Below are positions 15,950 through 24,854 of a stretch of 64,000 bases of DNA, one piece after another (positions within the stretch are counted from its first letter, which is position 1; each line of letters starts with the position of its first letter). The DNA is taken from contig NZ_JAZHSD010000001.1 in assembly GCF_036924745.1 (NCBI RefSeq), positions 2,666,001 through 2,730,000 of the forward strand, given 5' to 3'. The position numbers were made by a program, and so were the translations under genes. This DNA comes from Bradyrhizobium sp. AZCC 1693. GTDB taxonomy: Bacteria > Pseudomonadota > Alphaproteobacteria > Rhizobiales > Xanthobacteraceae. A model generated the notes under the pieces. That model was not told the DNA's origin and searched no databases. It worked only from the letters and a program-made list of their open reading frames with translations.

Positions 15950-17224
15950 ATGTTAGCCCCCACCCCCGCCTCGCCCGAGCAAGCCGGAATGTCCAAGGCG
16001 GCGCTCGATCGCCTCGAAAATCACCTGAAGCAGCGCTACGTCGACGCCGGCCGCTTCCCGGGAACGCAGCTCCTGATCTATCGCCGCGGCAAGGTCGTTC
16101 ATTCGACCGTGCAGGGTTTCGCCGACCTCGAGCGCAAGGCGCCGGTCAAGGACGACACGATCTTCCGCATCTATTCGATGACCAAGCCGCTCACGAGCGT
16201 CGCCTTCATGATGCTGGTCGAGGAAGGCCGCGTCGCGCTGGACGAGCCCGTGCACAAATATATTCCGGAATGGAAGAACCTCGGCGTGTTCGTGGCCGGC
16301 ACGCACCCGGCGTTCCTGACCCGCCCGCCGGTGCGGCCGATGCTGATCGTGGACCTGCTGCGCCACACGTCGGGCCTCACCTATGGCTTCCAGCAGCGCG
16401 GCAATGTCGACGCCGCCTATCGCGAGAACAAGATCGGCGAAGTAATCAAGGCCGGCACGCTGCAAGGCATGATCGACGAGCTCGCAAGGATCCCGCTGGA
16501 ATTTTCACCGGGCGAGGCCTGGAACTACTCCGTCTCCACCGACGTGATCGGCTACCTGATCGGCCTGATCAGCGGCAAGCCGTTCGAGCAGTTCCTTAAA
16601 GAACGTATCCTCGATCCGCTCGGCATGATCGACACCGATTTCTTCGTGCCGAAGGACAAGGCGCATCGTTTCGCGGCGTGTTACTCGGCCGATCCGCAAG
16701 GCGGCATGACGTTCCACGCCACCGAGCGCAAGGGCACGCTGACGCTGCAGGACGATCCGGCGACGAGTTCATTCCTGGAGCCGCCCTCCTTCATCTCCGG
16801 CGGCGGCGGACTTTGTTCGACCGTGGCCGACTACCTGACCTTCTGCCGGGCGCTGCTCAATGGCGGCGAGCTCGGCGGCGTCCGGCTGCTGGGTCCGAAA
16901 ACCTTGAAGCTGATGACCTCGAACCACCTGCCGGGCGGCGCCGATCTGCCGGCGATGTCGCGCTCGCTGTTCTCGGAGGCCGCCTATAACGGCATCGGCT
17001 TCGGACTCGGCTTTGCCGTCACCATGAACCCGGCGCAGACGCTGATCGCCGGCAGTCCCGGCGAGTTCAACTGGGGAGGTGCTGCGACGACCTCGTTCTT
17101 CATCGACCCGGTGGAAGAGCTGATCACGATCTTCATGACGCAGGTGCTGCCGTCGAGCGCCTATCCGTTGCGGCGCGAGCTGCGCACCATGGTGTATGCC
17201 GCCATCACCGACAGTAATCTCTGA
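15950..17224 (+). CDS. Serine hydrolase, beta-lactamase/class C fold (esterase)
   Basis: A 424-residue protein of the beta-lactamase-related esterase family (class VIII). The nucleophile motif SxxK is SMTK at residues 76-79, the Tyr motif is WNYSVSTD, and GEFNWGGAATTSFFIDP resembles the third (KTG-like) element. No signal peptide is visible, so it is probably cytoplasmic and cleaves an ester rather than a beta-lactam. The ATG at 15950 has GGAG ten bases upstream; GTG at 15944 is an alternative. It shares a 133-base divergent region with the dioxygenase, but a common pathway is not proven. Confidence 0.85.
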   Translation: MLAPTPASPEQAGMSKAALDRLENHLKQRYVDAGRFPGTQLLIYRRGKVVHSTVQGFADLERKAPVKDDTIFRIYSMTKPLTSVAFMMLVEEGRVALDEPVHKYIPEWKNLGVFVAGTHPAFLTRPPVRPMLIVDLLRHTSGLTYGFQQRGNVDAAYRENKIGEVIKAGTLQGMIDELARIPLEFSPGEAWNYSVSTDVIGYLIGLISGKPFEQFLKERILDPLGMIDTDFFVPKDKAHRFAACYSADPQGGMTFHATERKGTLTLQDDPATSSFLEPPSFISGGGGLCSTVADYLTFCRALLNGGELGGVRLLGPKTLKLMTSNHLPGGADLPAMSRSLFSEAAYNGIGFGLGFAVTMNPAQTLIAGSPGEFNWGGAATTSFFIDPVEELITIFMTQVLPSSAYPLRRELRTMVYAAITDSNL

Positions 17225-17330
17225 AGCCGGGAAGTCCGGGAGCGAGGGCAAGCAATTCTGGAACCCGGTGCTTTGCCGAGGCCGGGCTTACATCCTCTAA
17301 TATCCTTGGCGAAATTCGACAGCTTCTCCT

Positions 17331-18875
17331 ATGCTTCGGCGGTTGCGCGTAGATCCGGGGCTTGTGTTGCTGAAACCTTCATTGCCAGTGCGTCTCGCCC
17401 TTCTGGTCGCGGGAACCACGCTGCCGCTGATTATTTTCGCGGCCGGCCTCGTCTACAACAATTACAAGCAGGACCGCCAGAACGCGACCCAGCGGGTGCT
17501 CGAAACCGTGCGCAGCATTCGCCTCGTGCTCGACTCGGAGATGCAGCGGATCACCGGCGCGCTCCAGGTGCTGTCCCTGACAGACGCTCTGCGCGACGGG
17601 GATTTTGAGGGATTCCGCCGCATCGCCCAGGGCTTCCTCGACCAGTATGGCGAAGGCGGCGTCGTGCTGGTGGCGGACCGCGAAGGCCGCCAGGTGTTCT
17701 CCTCGCTCAACCCGGATGCAGCAAGCCTGCCATTGCGCAACAACCTTCCCATGGTCGACAAGGTGTTCGCGGAAAAGAAGCCGGTCTATTCCAACCTGTT
17801 CTTCGGGTCGGTGAAGAAACGGCTGATCGTGACGGTCGAAGTGCCCGTCATTCGCGACAACGAGGTGCTTTACGACATCTCCTTCAGTCCGCCGATCGAA
17901 ATTTTTCAGGCCATGATCGAGCAGCAGCGGCCGAGCAAGGACTGGACGATCTCGATCTTCGACAGCGAAGGCACTAATTTCGCGCGCGTGCCGAACCCGC
18001 AGGAGACGATCGGCAAGCGTGCATCGGACTCGCTCTATGCGGAGATGTTCCAAAATCCCGATGCCACCCTGCCGACGATATCGCTCGAGGGCGTGCCGCT
18101 GATGACGAGCTTTGCCCGCTCCTCGCTCACCGGCTGGACGGTCGCCGCCGGCGTCGCCGAAAGCTCGCTGGTTGCGCCGCTCTGGCGCAACCTGGCGATA
18201 ACAAGCGTGATGGGCGCCGTTCTCTTGATGGTCGGCCTCGCCTTTGCGGTCCGGATGGCGACCCAGATCGCCCGCGGCGAGATGCTCCACAATCTCCTGA
18301 TCGAGGAACTCAACCACCGCGTCAAGAATACGCTCGCGGTCCTGCAGTCGATCGCCACCCAGACGTTCCGCAGCGCGAGCCGGGCGGAGCGGGAGAAGTT
18401 CGAGGGGAGGCTCGGCGCGCTGGCGGAGGCGCACAATTTGCTGAGCCAGGAAAAATGGCAGGGCGCGGAGTTGCGGGAAGTGATTGCGCGGGTGCTGCAG
18501 CCCTATCTGCTCAACACTCCGGATCGGGTGCGGATGTTCGGGCCGCAGGTTCCGCTGTCGCCGCGGCTCGCGGTGGTGCTGTCGATGATCGTGCACGAGA
18601 TCGCAACCAATGCCGCCAAATACGGCGCGCTGTCCAACGACACCGGGACCGTCGCGGTGGACTGGGAGATCCTCGAGGAAAGCGACGGGCGCAAGCTGCG
18701 GCTGATCTGGACCGAGGCCGGCGGCCCGCCCGTCACGGCGCCGGTGCAGCGCGGCTTCGGCTCGCGGCTGATCGAGCGCAGCGCGCGCGACCAGCTCGGC
18801 GGCGAGGCGACCGTCGACTTCCTGCCGCGCGGCGTCATCTACACGGTGAGCTGCGCGCTCGACAGGGAGGAGTAG
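17331..18875 (+). CDS. HWE-family sensor histidine kinase with CACHE-like sensor
   Basis: A 514-residue membrane kinase. A membrane segment at about residues 20-45 and another near 300 flank a periplasmic region of about 250 residues that looks like a double CACHE sensor (VLVADREGRQVFSS, DWTISIFDSEG). The kinase part has the phospho-acceptor His in EELNHRVKNTLAVLQS, the N-box HEIATNAAKYGALS and the IWTEAGGP string that defines the HWE family. HWE kinases in alphaproteobacteria often feed the general stress response or act as orphans. No response regulator lies nearby and the signal is unknown. Confidence 0.9.
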   Translation: MLRRLRVDPGLVLLKPSLPVRLALLVAGTTLPLIIFAAGLVYNNYKQDRQNATQRVLETVRSIRLVLDSEMQRITGALQVLSLTDALRDGDFEGFRRIAQGFLDQYGEGGVVLVADREGRQVFSSLNPDAASLPLRNNLPMVDKVFAEKKPVYSNLFFGSVKKRLIVTVEVPVIRDNEVLYDISFSPPIEIFQAMIEQQRPSKDWTISIFDSEGTNFARVPNPQETIGKRASDSLYAEMFQNPDATLPTISLEGVPLMTSFARSSLTGWTVAAGVAESSLVAPLWRNLAITSVMGAVLLMVGLAFAVRMATQIARGEMLHNLLIEELNHRVKNTLAVLQSIATQTFRSASRAEREKFEGRLGALAEAHNLLSQEKWQGAELREVIARVLQPYLLNTPDRVRMFGPQVPLSPRLAVVLSMIVHEIATNAAKYGALSNDTGTVAVDWEILEESDGRKLRLIWTEAGGPPVTAPVQRGFGSRLIERSARDQLGGEATVDFLPRGVIYTVSCALDREE

Positions 18876-18891
18876 GTCGATACGACGACCG

Positions 18892-20211
18892 CTATTTAAG
18901 CATCTCCGGCACGATCAGGCGTGGCAGGAACAGGGAAACGCTCGGCCAGATGATCAGCGCAGCCAGGACCAACAGCATCGGGATGAGCATGATGACGGTG
19001 TCCTTCAGCGCATAGCGCAGCCGCACCCCCGCGATCGAGCAGGCGATCATCAGGCACAGGCCATACGGCGGCGTCACCAGGCCGAACGCCAGCGACACGA
19101 TCGAGATGATCGCAAACTGCACCGGATGGAGGTCGACCGATTTCGCCAGCGGCTCCAGCACGGTGCCGACGATCACGATCGCCGGAATAGCGTCGAGGAA
19201 GCAGCCCACCACCAGAAAGCAGAAGGAGATGAAGAAGCCCGCTGCGATCGGGCCCATGCCCCAGGTCGAGACGTTGGCCAGCAGTTCCTGCGGAATCCTG
19301 TAATAAGCCAAAAGCCAGCCGAAGGCGCTCGCGGTACCGATACAGAACAGCGCGACGCCGGCGAGACGTCCGGTGTCCAGCAGCGCCTTATAGAGTTCTC
19401 GCGCGCCGGTTTCACGGTAGAAGAACGTCGATAGCGCAACGGAATAGAGCACTGCGACGCATGCGGATTCGGTCGCGGTAAACCATCCCAGCAAAATACC
19501 GCCGACGATGATGAACGGCGTCGTCAGCGCCGGTATCGACCGCAAGATCGCCCACCACATGTCCCGCCAGCTATCCTTCGGATAGGTCGGATAGCCGCGG
19601 CGCACGGCATAGACATGCACCGTCGCCATCTGCGCTCCCGCGATCAGCAGGCCTGGCACGATGCCGGCGAGATACATCGCGGCGATCGAGGTCGAGATCA
19701 GCCCGCCCCACACGATCATCAGGATCGAGGGCGGGATGATGACGGCGAGCACGGCGGAAACCGCGGTGATGGCGATGGAGAACGAGAGGTCGTAACCCTC
19801 CTTGGTCTGGGCATCGATGAAGATTTTCGACTGGCTCGCCGCGTCCGCCGTGGACGAGCCGGAGATGCCGGCAAAGAACACCGACAGCACGACGTTGATC
19901 TGCGCCAGCGATCCCGGCCAATGCCCGACCATCGAGCGCGACAACGCGACCAGGCGGTCGGTGATGCCGCCGATGCTCATCAAATTGGCGGTCAGCAGGA
20001 AGAACGGCACCGCCAGCAGGATGAACGAATTGTAGGCGTTGAAGGTTTCCTGCGCGAGCGTCATGATCGACAGGCGCGGCTCGATCAAAAGGATCGGCAC
20101 ACAGGCAAGGCCAAGCGCAAAGGCGACGGGCACGCGAATGATGAGCAGGCCGACGAATATCCCGAACAGGACCATGGCGGCCTGCCCGGCAGAAAGAACA
20201 TTGCCGCTCAT
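18892..20211 (-). CDS. dctM: TRAP transporter large permease
   Basis: A 439-residue inner-membrane protein with about twelve hydrophobic segments and the DctM hallmarks VPFFLLTANLMSIGGIT, FFAGISGSSTADAAS and IPPSILMIVWG. It catalyses sodium-coupled uptake together with the small permease and periplasmic receptor. Its ATG overlaps the stop of the small permease gene by four bases (ATGA), so translation is coupled. It is the last gene of the dctPQM operon. Confidence 0.93.
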   Translation of the reverse strand: MSGNVLSAGQAAMVLFGIFVGLLIIRVPVAFALGLACVPILLIEPRLSIMTLAQETFNAYNSFILLAVPFFLLTANLMSIGGITDRLVALSRSMVGHWPGSLAQINVVLSVFFAGISGSSTADAASQSKIFIDAQTKEGYDLSFSIAITAVSAVLAVIIPPSILMIVWGGLISTSIAAMYLAGIVPGLLIAGAQMATVHVYAVRRGYPTYPKDSWRDMWWAILRSIPALTTPFIIVGGILLGWFTATESACVAVLYSVALSTFFYRETGARELYKALLDTGRLAGVALFCIGTASAFGWLLAYYRIPQELLANVSTWGMGPIAAGFFISFCFLVVGCFLDAIPAIVIVGTVLEPLAKSVDLHPVQFAIISIVSLAFGLVTPPYGLCLMIACSIAGVRLRYALKDTVIMLIPMLLVLAALIIWPSVSLFLPRLIVPEMLK

Positions 20212-20723
20212 TGTTTTGCCCCAAACAGAATTCGCGCTTCATCAAGGATCTGTTCGCCGGCAAATACGATCCACGTCACCCCCGCCACCGGCCAGGCGAC
20301 ATGGATCAGCCAGAGCGGCAGATCCGCCAGTTCCGACGTTCGGTTCCAGGCGAACCGCGTGAATTCGAGCCCGGCCCATACGAACACCAACGCCATCGCC
20401 AATACGCCCACCCGCGCGAGAATCCGCACCGCGGCCTCGCTTCGGCGTGACAGGTCGGGCCAGACATCGACCTCGAAATGCTGCGACTCTCTTATGCCGA
20501 CCATGGCGCCGATCATGATCGTCCAGATAAAGAGGAATCGGGCCATCTCCTCGGTCCAGATGTAGGACGGAATGAACGGCGTGTAGCGCGAGATGATCTG
20601 CAGCGTGACCGGAATGACCAGAATGCCGACGCAGGCAGCAAGCAGGATTTCCAGCAGCTTTGCATAGGCCGCCGTCGCTCGGCGCCATAGCGACGGGTTC
20701 GGCGGCATCGATATCTCAGTCAT
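20208..20723 (-). CDS. dctQ: TRAP transporter small permease
   Basis: A 171-residue protein with four membrane segments; WTEEMARFLFIWTIMIGA is the conserved DctQ helix. It partners the large permease. Two consecutive ATG codons lie at 20726 and 20723; the second has GGAG five bases upstream and is preferred. It overlaps dctM by four bases and lies 84 bases after dctP, with a strong hairpin between. Confidence 0.9.
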   Translation of the reverse strand: MTEISMPPNPSLWRRATAAYAKLLEILLAACVGILVIPVTLQIISRYTPFIPSYIWTEEMARFLFIWTIMIGAMVGIRESQHFEVDVWPDLSRRSEAAVRILARVGVLAMALVFVWAGLEFTRFAWNRTSELADLPLWLIHVAWPVAGVTWIVFAGEQILDEARILFGAKQ

Positions 20724-20753
20724 CATGGCTCCGGGCGATAACGATCACGAAAT

Positions 20754-20777
20754 GGGGCAAGCCATCTGGCTTGCCCC
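20754..20777 (-). promoter_or_regulatory. Intercistronic hairpin between dctP and dctQ
   Basis: The 24 bases are a perfect dyad with arms GGGGCAAGCCA and TGGCTTGCCCC. It sits 30 bases after the dctP stop and 30 before dctQ. Such hairpins usually protect or partly terminate the message so that the receptor is made in excess over the permeases. Confidence 0.7.
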
Positions 20778-20807
20778 GACCTCCTGCCGCGTGGGCAGCG
20801 ACAATTC

Positions 20808-21806
20808 TCAGGCGACGTTGATCTTCTCGAAGATGCCTTCGGCGCCGATTTCCTTGGCGTAGGTGGCCATCACGGGATCGGCGAGCTTCTTCATGGCGTC
20901 GCGCTCCTCGAACGGAACGCGCTTGAGCTTGCCGGCCTTCTCCAGCGTATCGAGCTTGACGACTTCCTCGCTCGACTCCAGTTGACGGCCGTACTCGCCG
21001 GCCTCCTTGCCGGCCTTCATGATCGCGTCCTGCAAGTCCTTCGGCAAGGTCTTCAGCGTTTTCACCGAGAAGCAGATCGGCCGGATCGATACCGCGTGCT
21101 GCGTCAGATTGAGGTGCGGCGCGACTTCGTAGAACTTCATCGCCTCGACACCGGCCGCCTCGTTTTCGCCGGCCGAGATCACGCCGTTCTGGATGGCGTT
21201 GTAGACTTCATTGTAGGCGATCACGGTCGGGCTCATGCCGACGGCGGCAAACGTCTTCGACCAGATCGGAGCGCCCTGCACGCGAACCTTGAGACCCCTG
21301 AGATCGGCGAGGTTCCTGAGCGGCTTGTTGGCGAAGATGTTGCGGATGCCGCCGCCGGCATAGCCGATCAGAACGACCTCGGCCTTGGCAGCGACTTCAT
21401 CGGCGACCGGCGCCAGAATGTTGGCTTCGACGACCTTGTTCATGTGCTCGATGCCCTTGAACACAAAGGGCGCATCGATGAACGGCGCGGCCTTGGCGAA
21501 GGTCGACATGTGGGCCGGCGAGACAATGCCGTAATCGACCGCCTTGCCCTGGGACATGTACTCGAAATACTGCTTTTCGAGCCCGAGCGATGAGTTGCGG
21601 TGCAGCGTGAAGTTGATCGGCTTGCCGTAATACTTCTTCACCAGCTCTTCGAAGCGGAGCAGCGCCCGGTTGAAGGCGTGGTCGTCGTTGAACTGGACGG
21701 CGCCGTTGAGCGAGATCGGGGCCTGCGCCCGCAGGATCGATGGCATGCCCAGAACGCCGGCAGCCGCCGTCGCACCAAGGCCCGCAAGTAGGGTTCTTCG
21801 TTTCAT
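20808..21806 (-). CDS. dctP: TRAP transporter substrate-binding protein (DctP family)
   Basis: A 332-residue periplasmic receptor. The N-terminus MKRRTLLAGLGATAAAG is a Tat-like signal. The Arg in IFANKPLRNLADLRGLKVRVQG and the YNEVYNAIQNGVISAGENE stretch are the conserved DctP ligand region. The ligand is an organic acid by family precedent; the exact one is not readable. It is the first gene of dctPQM, with GGGGAGGAAGCC directly before the ATG. Confidence 0.92.
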   Translation of the reverse strand: MKRRTLLAGLGATAAAGVLGMPSILRAQAPISLNGAVQFNDDHAFNRALLRFEELVKKYYGKPINFTLHRNSSLGLEKQYFEYMSQGKAVDYGIVSPAHMSTFAKAAPFIDAPFVFKGIEHMNKVVEANILAPVADEVAAKAEVVLIGYAGGGIRNIFANKPLRNLADLRGLKVRVQGAPIWSKTFAAVGMSPTVIAYNEVYNAIQNGVISAGENEAAGVEAMKFYEVAPHLNLTQHAVSIRPICFSVKTLKTLPKDLQDAIMKAGKEAGEYGRQLESSEEVVKLDTLEKAGKLKRVPFEERDAMKKLADPVMATYAKEIGAEGIFEKINVA

Positions 21807-22743
21807 GGCTTCCTCCCCTGTAGCGCCCGTCCCTTGTAAGCGGGACTTTGGGCCAGGCCGACGGCGCGGCCGCTAATGAAAGCGTATGCAAAACGATGCG
21901 GCTGTGGAAGCCAATTTAAGCAGTACCCAGCGCCAATAGGCCGCAGACGGCCATGCCTATGGTTGCAATCATTTTTGGCAATCCGCGCTCCGGAAAGGCT
22001 CTGGCCGAAGCGGAGTCCCCTGCCACAACCAGCCGTAAGCGCGCGTCACGGCGTCGCGGCAAGATGAAACGGTCGAGGTTACGTGTTGCGATCCATCGGG
22101 TGCCGGTGGCGGCGTACGCGATGCAGGCAACTGACACGCCACAAATGTTGCGCAACGTCGATCCGTCCGGCGCCCATCCAAGATGTGCAAGACGTTCCCG
22201 CTCGAACCGCGCCGCGGCCGGGTCCATTTGCAGGATTCCGATAGTGGGTGAGCTGGCGGATTGCTACAATTTCCCGCAATGTCAGGCCCGAAAGGCGGAG
22301 CTGAACTCTGCTGGATTTCATCAGGCATCAGGGCGAGCGGAAATCTTCAGAAACAAAACACCGATGCGCTGCGAATGATTGCACGATCAGCCGGCAACCC
22401 CGTAAAAAACCGGTGGTTGAGCGTGACACGGTAAGTATGCTCGCCAAAATCTGTGGCCTTTGAACTCGCGGTGGTTGTGGTTTGTCGAATATTTTGCCAA
22501 ATGTAGGGAGCGGGGTTTTGCCAATACGCCCCCGGGTGCCGACAGCCTTAGGTGGTTAGAGGTGCCGGTATCAGGATGCTTCCAACACGCGCAGGCGTTT
22601 GGCTACCATCCTGCAATATCTCAGGATTCCCGTGGTTCCATACAACAAACTCACGGGCCGGACTGACTTTAACGCGGTACAAATGGATGAATCCCTGACC
22701 TACTTTTGCCAGGGTTTCCCGATTGAAGGACGGTAAAACCAGA
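21807..22743. other. 937-base stretch without a convincing gene
   Basis: Open frames on both strands (for example 21953-22378 plus and 21916-22227 minus) have no recognisable domains, no good ribosome site and unconvincing composition. A dyad GTCCC/GGGAC lies near 21825-21845. The stretch must hold the promoters of dctP and, at its right end, of the XRE gene. A degraded gene is possible. Confidence 0.5.
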
Positions 22744-23139
22744 ATGAACAGATCAGCAGCGAAGAAGATGAAACAGCGCAGCGCCGGCAAACCCGATATC
22801 GAGTTGGGCAAGCGGATTCGCCTGCGGCGCGTGGAACAGAAAATCTCGCAAGCGGAGCTTGGCGACAAGCTCGGCGTCAGCTTCCAGCAGGTTCAGAAGT
22901 ACGAGAAAGGCGTCAACCGTGTCGGCGCTGCTCGTCTTCAGCAAATCGCTACCGCGCTCGACGTGCCGGTGACGTTCTTCTACGACGGCGACGGCAAGGC
23001 GCGTGAAGTCGAGAGCCTGCTCTTCCTGGACAGCGCCTTCAGCCTCAGGCTGCTGCGCGCCTACAGCAAGATCAAGGACCAGACTGTGCAGCGTCAGTTG
23101 GTGTCCCTGATGGAATCGATCGCCGCCAACGAGGGCTAG
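22744..23139 (+). CDS. XRE-family transcriptional regulator
   Basis: A 131-residue DNA-binding protein. Residues 20-75 form a Cro/CI helix-turn-helix (LGKRIRLRRVEQKISQAELG, SFQQVQKYEKGVNRVGAARL). The C-terminal 50 residues are helical with the LLRAYSKIKDQTVQRQLVSL pattern seen in small alphaproteobacterial XRE regulators. The ATG at 22744 has a weak GAAGGA about ten bases upstream; TTG at 22723 is an alternative. Targets are unknown. In related genomes such genes often sit near metK; here metK is 5 kb away. Confidence 0.88.
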   Translation: MNRSAAKKMKQRSAGKPDIELGKRIRLRRVEQKISQAELGDKLGVSFQQVQKYEKGVNRVGAARLQQIATALDVPVTFFYDGDGKAREVESLLFLDSAFSLRLLRAYSKIKDQTVQRQLVSLMESIAANEG

Positions 23140-23523
23140 GCACTATCGCGCCTGGATCGCAGCACCGCGGACCCGATCAATCGACGCGAGAAATCGCCGG
23201 GTAGCCTGTTGCTGCGCTAGGCCTGATCTTAAGCTGAGCGGGACGAGACCCGTGCGACGCCATCGGGATGGGGATGGCGGAGTCCGGATGCGCCACAGCG
23301 AAAAGCCGACGACGACTACCGCCGGTTCGACCGGCAACAACGACTGCATTACTGTCACGCCGATGCCCGCCACGCGCAAATGCGCGTGAGCCCGCCCCTG
23401 CCCTGACGACCTCACCATTGTGCCTAGTGCCCTGAACTGATCACGCGTGCAAATGCGGCGATTGACCGCTGCGCGAAGCTTGTCCGACAATGGACCAAGT
23501 TTCCCGATTGAAAGCCGCAACCG
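23140..23523. other. 384-base intergenic region with a short dyad
   Basis: No gene is supported. A perfect dyad CACGCGCAAATGCGCGTG lies at 23371-23388. The 14-mer GTTTCCCGATTGAA at 23499-23512, just before the hydratase start, is also found at 22714-22727 before the XRE gene. Confidence 0.5.
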
Positions 23524-24345
23524 ATGCTCGACATCCCCAAAAGCGCCGAAACATCCCATGCCGACGGCAAGATCCTGCAAAGCGTCAGCGATGGGGTCGG
23601 CGTCATCACCTTCAACAATCCCGACAAGCGCAACGCGATGTCGCTCGAGATGTGGGAGGGCCTGGGCCGCGCGCTGGCCGATCTGCGCGACAATCCCGAC
23701 GTGCGCGTCGTGATCCTGATTGGCGCCGGCGACAAGGCTTTTGTCTCGGGGGCGGATATCAGCCAGTTTGAAAAGACCCGCCACAATGCGGCGGCCTCGG
23801 AAGAATATTCGAAACGGAGCGAGGCGCAGCGCGCGCTGCTCGCGAATTACCCGAAGCCGACGATCGCCTGCATCCGCGGCTTCTGCCTTGGCGGCGGCAT
23901 GCAGGTCGCGATGCTGACAGATATTCGCTTTGCCTCCGACAACAGCCAGTTCGGCATTCCCGCCGCCAGGCTCGGCATTGCCTATGGCTATGACGGTCTC
24001 AAGCATCTGGTCTCGCTGGTCGGGCCATCCTGGGCGCGGCTCATCATGTACACGGGCATGCGGATCGACGCCGCCGAGGCCTTGCGGATCGGGTTGGTCG
24101 ATCGCGTGCTGCCGGATGCGGAATTATGGGACGCTACCATGGAGATCGCGCGCACCATCTCCGGCAACGCGCCGCTGGCGATCAGGGCCGCCAAAATCAC
24201 GATCGCCGAGGTGCTGAAAGACGAAAGCAAGCGCGACATGGACGCGATCAAGCAGATCGGCATGGCCTGCATGGATAGCGAAGATTTCCGCGAAGGCCGA
24301 ACGGCTTTCATGGAAAAGCGCAAGCCGCAATTCAAGGGGCGGTAA
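23524..24345 (+). CDS. Enoyl-CoA hydratase/isomerase
   Basis: A 273-residue crotonase-fold enzyme. GAGDKAFVSGADISQF forms the first oxyanion-hole strand, and RGFCLGGGMQVAMLTDIRFAS holds the second oxyanion Gly-Gly. The usual catalytic Glu in the following helix is replaced by an ARLGIAYGYDG context, so hydratase, isomerase or another crotonase reaction remain possible. The ATG at 23524 gives family length. It is transcribed alone, followed by a dispersed repeat. Confidence 0.88.
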   Translation: MLDIPKSAETSHADGKILQSVSDGVGVITFNNPDKRNAMSLEMWEGLGRALADLRDNPDVRVVILIGAGDKAFVSGADISQFEKTRHNAAASEEYSKRSEAQRALLANYPKPTIACIRGFCLGGGMQVAMLTDIRFASDNSQFGIPAARLGIAYGYDGLKHLVSLVGPSWARLIMYTGMRIDAAEALRIGLVDRVLPDAELWDATMEIARTISGNAPLAIRAAKITIAEVLKDESKRDMDAIKQIGMACMDSEDFREGRTAFMEKRKPQFKGR

Positions 24346-24384
24346 TCTGTTGCGCCGGAGGCACTTGGCCGCTCACTCTCCGCG

Positions 24385-24502
24385 GTCATCATCCGCCTTG
24401 TGCGCAATTGCGCACTGGGGCGGACGATCCAGTATTCCAGAGGCATCAGTGATTGAACCGAGAAACCGCGGCGTACTGGATCCCGCGTGCGCGGGGTATG
24501 AC
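24385..24502. repeat. Dispersed inverted repeat, class A copy 1
   Basis: It contains GTGCGCAATTGCGCAC at 24400-24415. The whole element, read in reverse complement, matches 54705-54823 at most positions, including the CCAGTACGCCGCGG and CCTCTGGAATACTGGATC segments. It lies between the hydratase and a convergent small gene. Confidence 0.85.
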
Positions 24503-24542
24503 GGTCACTGCGCGGCTGATCGGACATTGCCGAGACGTAGCC

Positions 24543-24695
24543 TCAGCTCCGCAGCGCCTGCAGGCCCTTGAAGGTCAGCCGCTTGGGATCCCGGACGCCG
24601 GCCAGATAGAACTTGCGGATGAAAGCGGCGGCCGCCTCGCGGTCGCAATCGGTCAGCGCCACGATGGCATCGACGGCAATTCGCTGGGCGTCCAT
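24543..24695 (-). CDS. Small protein, 50 residues, function unknown
   Basis: The ATG at 24695 is preceded by GAGGAAG with five-base spacing, and 51 codons run to a TGA at 24543. The product begins MDAQRIAVDAIVALTDCDRE and ends RLTFKGLQALRS. It is acidic at the front and basic toward the end, likely all-helical, without signal or membrane segment. Codon use is GC-rich at third positions, like real genes here. It resembles no family I can name, and is convergent with the enoyl-CoA hydratase. Confidence 0.6.
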   Translation of the reverse strand: MDAQRIAVDAIVALTDCDREAAAAFIRKFYLAGVRDPKRLTFKGLQALRS

Positions 24696-24854
24696 GGGCT
24701 TCCTCGAGCTGTCAGGTGCCGCAAGTCACCCAGCGTATCGGCACGCCGGTTAATCCGGCGTTAACCGTGAGGGAACCTTGAACGATTCGCGCTCACCTAC
24801 GTATACGCAAAACAACGCATGGGGCGTCGGGACGCACCTCGCGCGGCGGACCGC

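Noticed and set aside
21916..22227. 103-codon minus-strand frame ending in a hydrophobic stretch
   Set aside because: No ribosome site, no family resemblance and weak coding character; left as unexplained intergenic DNA.
21953..22378. 141-codon plus-strand frame
   Set aside because: Basic, low-complexity product without a domain; overlaps the minus frame above and neither is convincing.
23143..24006. 287-codon minus-strand frame over the enoyl-CoA hydratase
   Set aside because: Antisense shadow; the plus strand carries the crotonase motifs.
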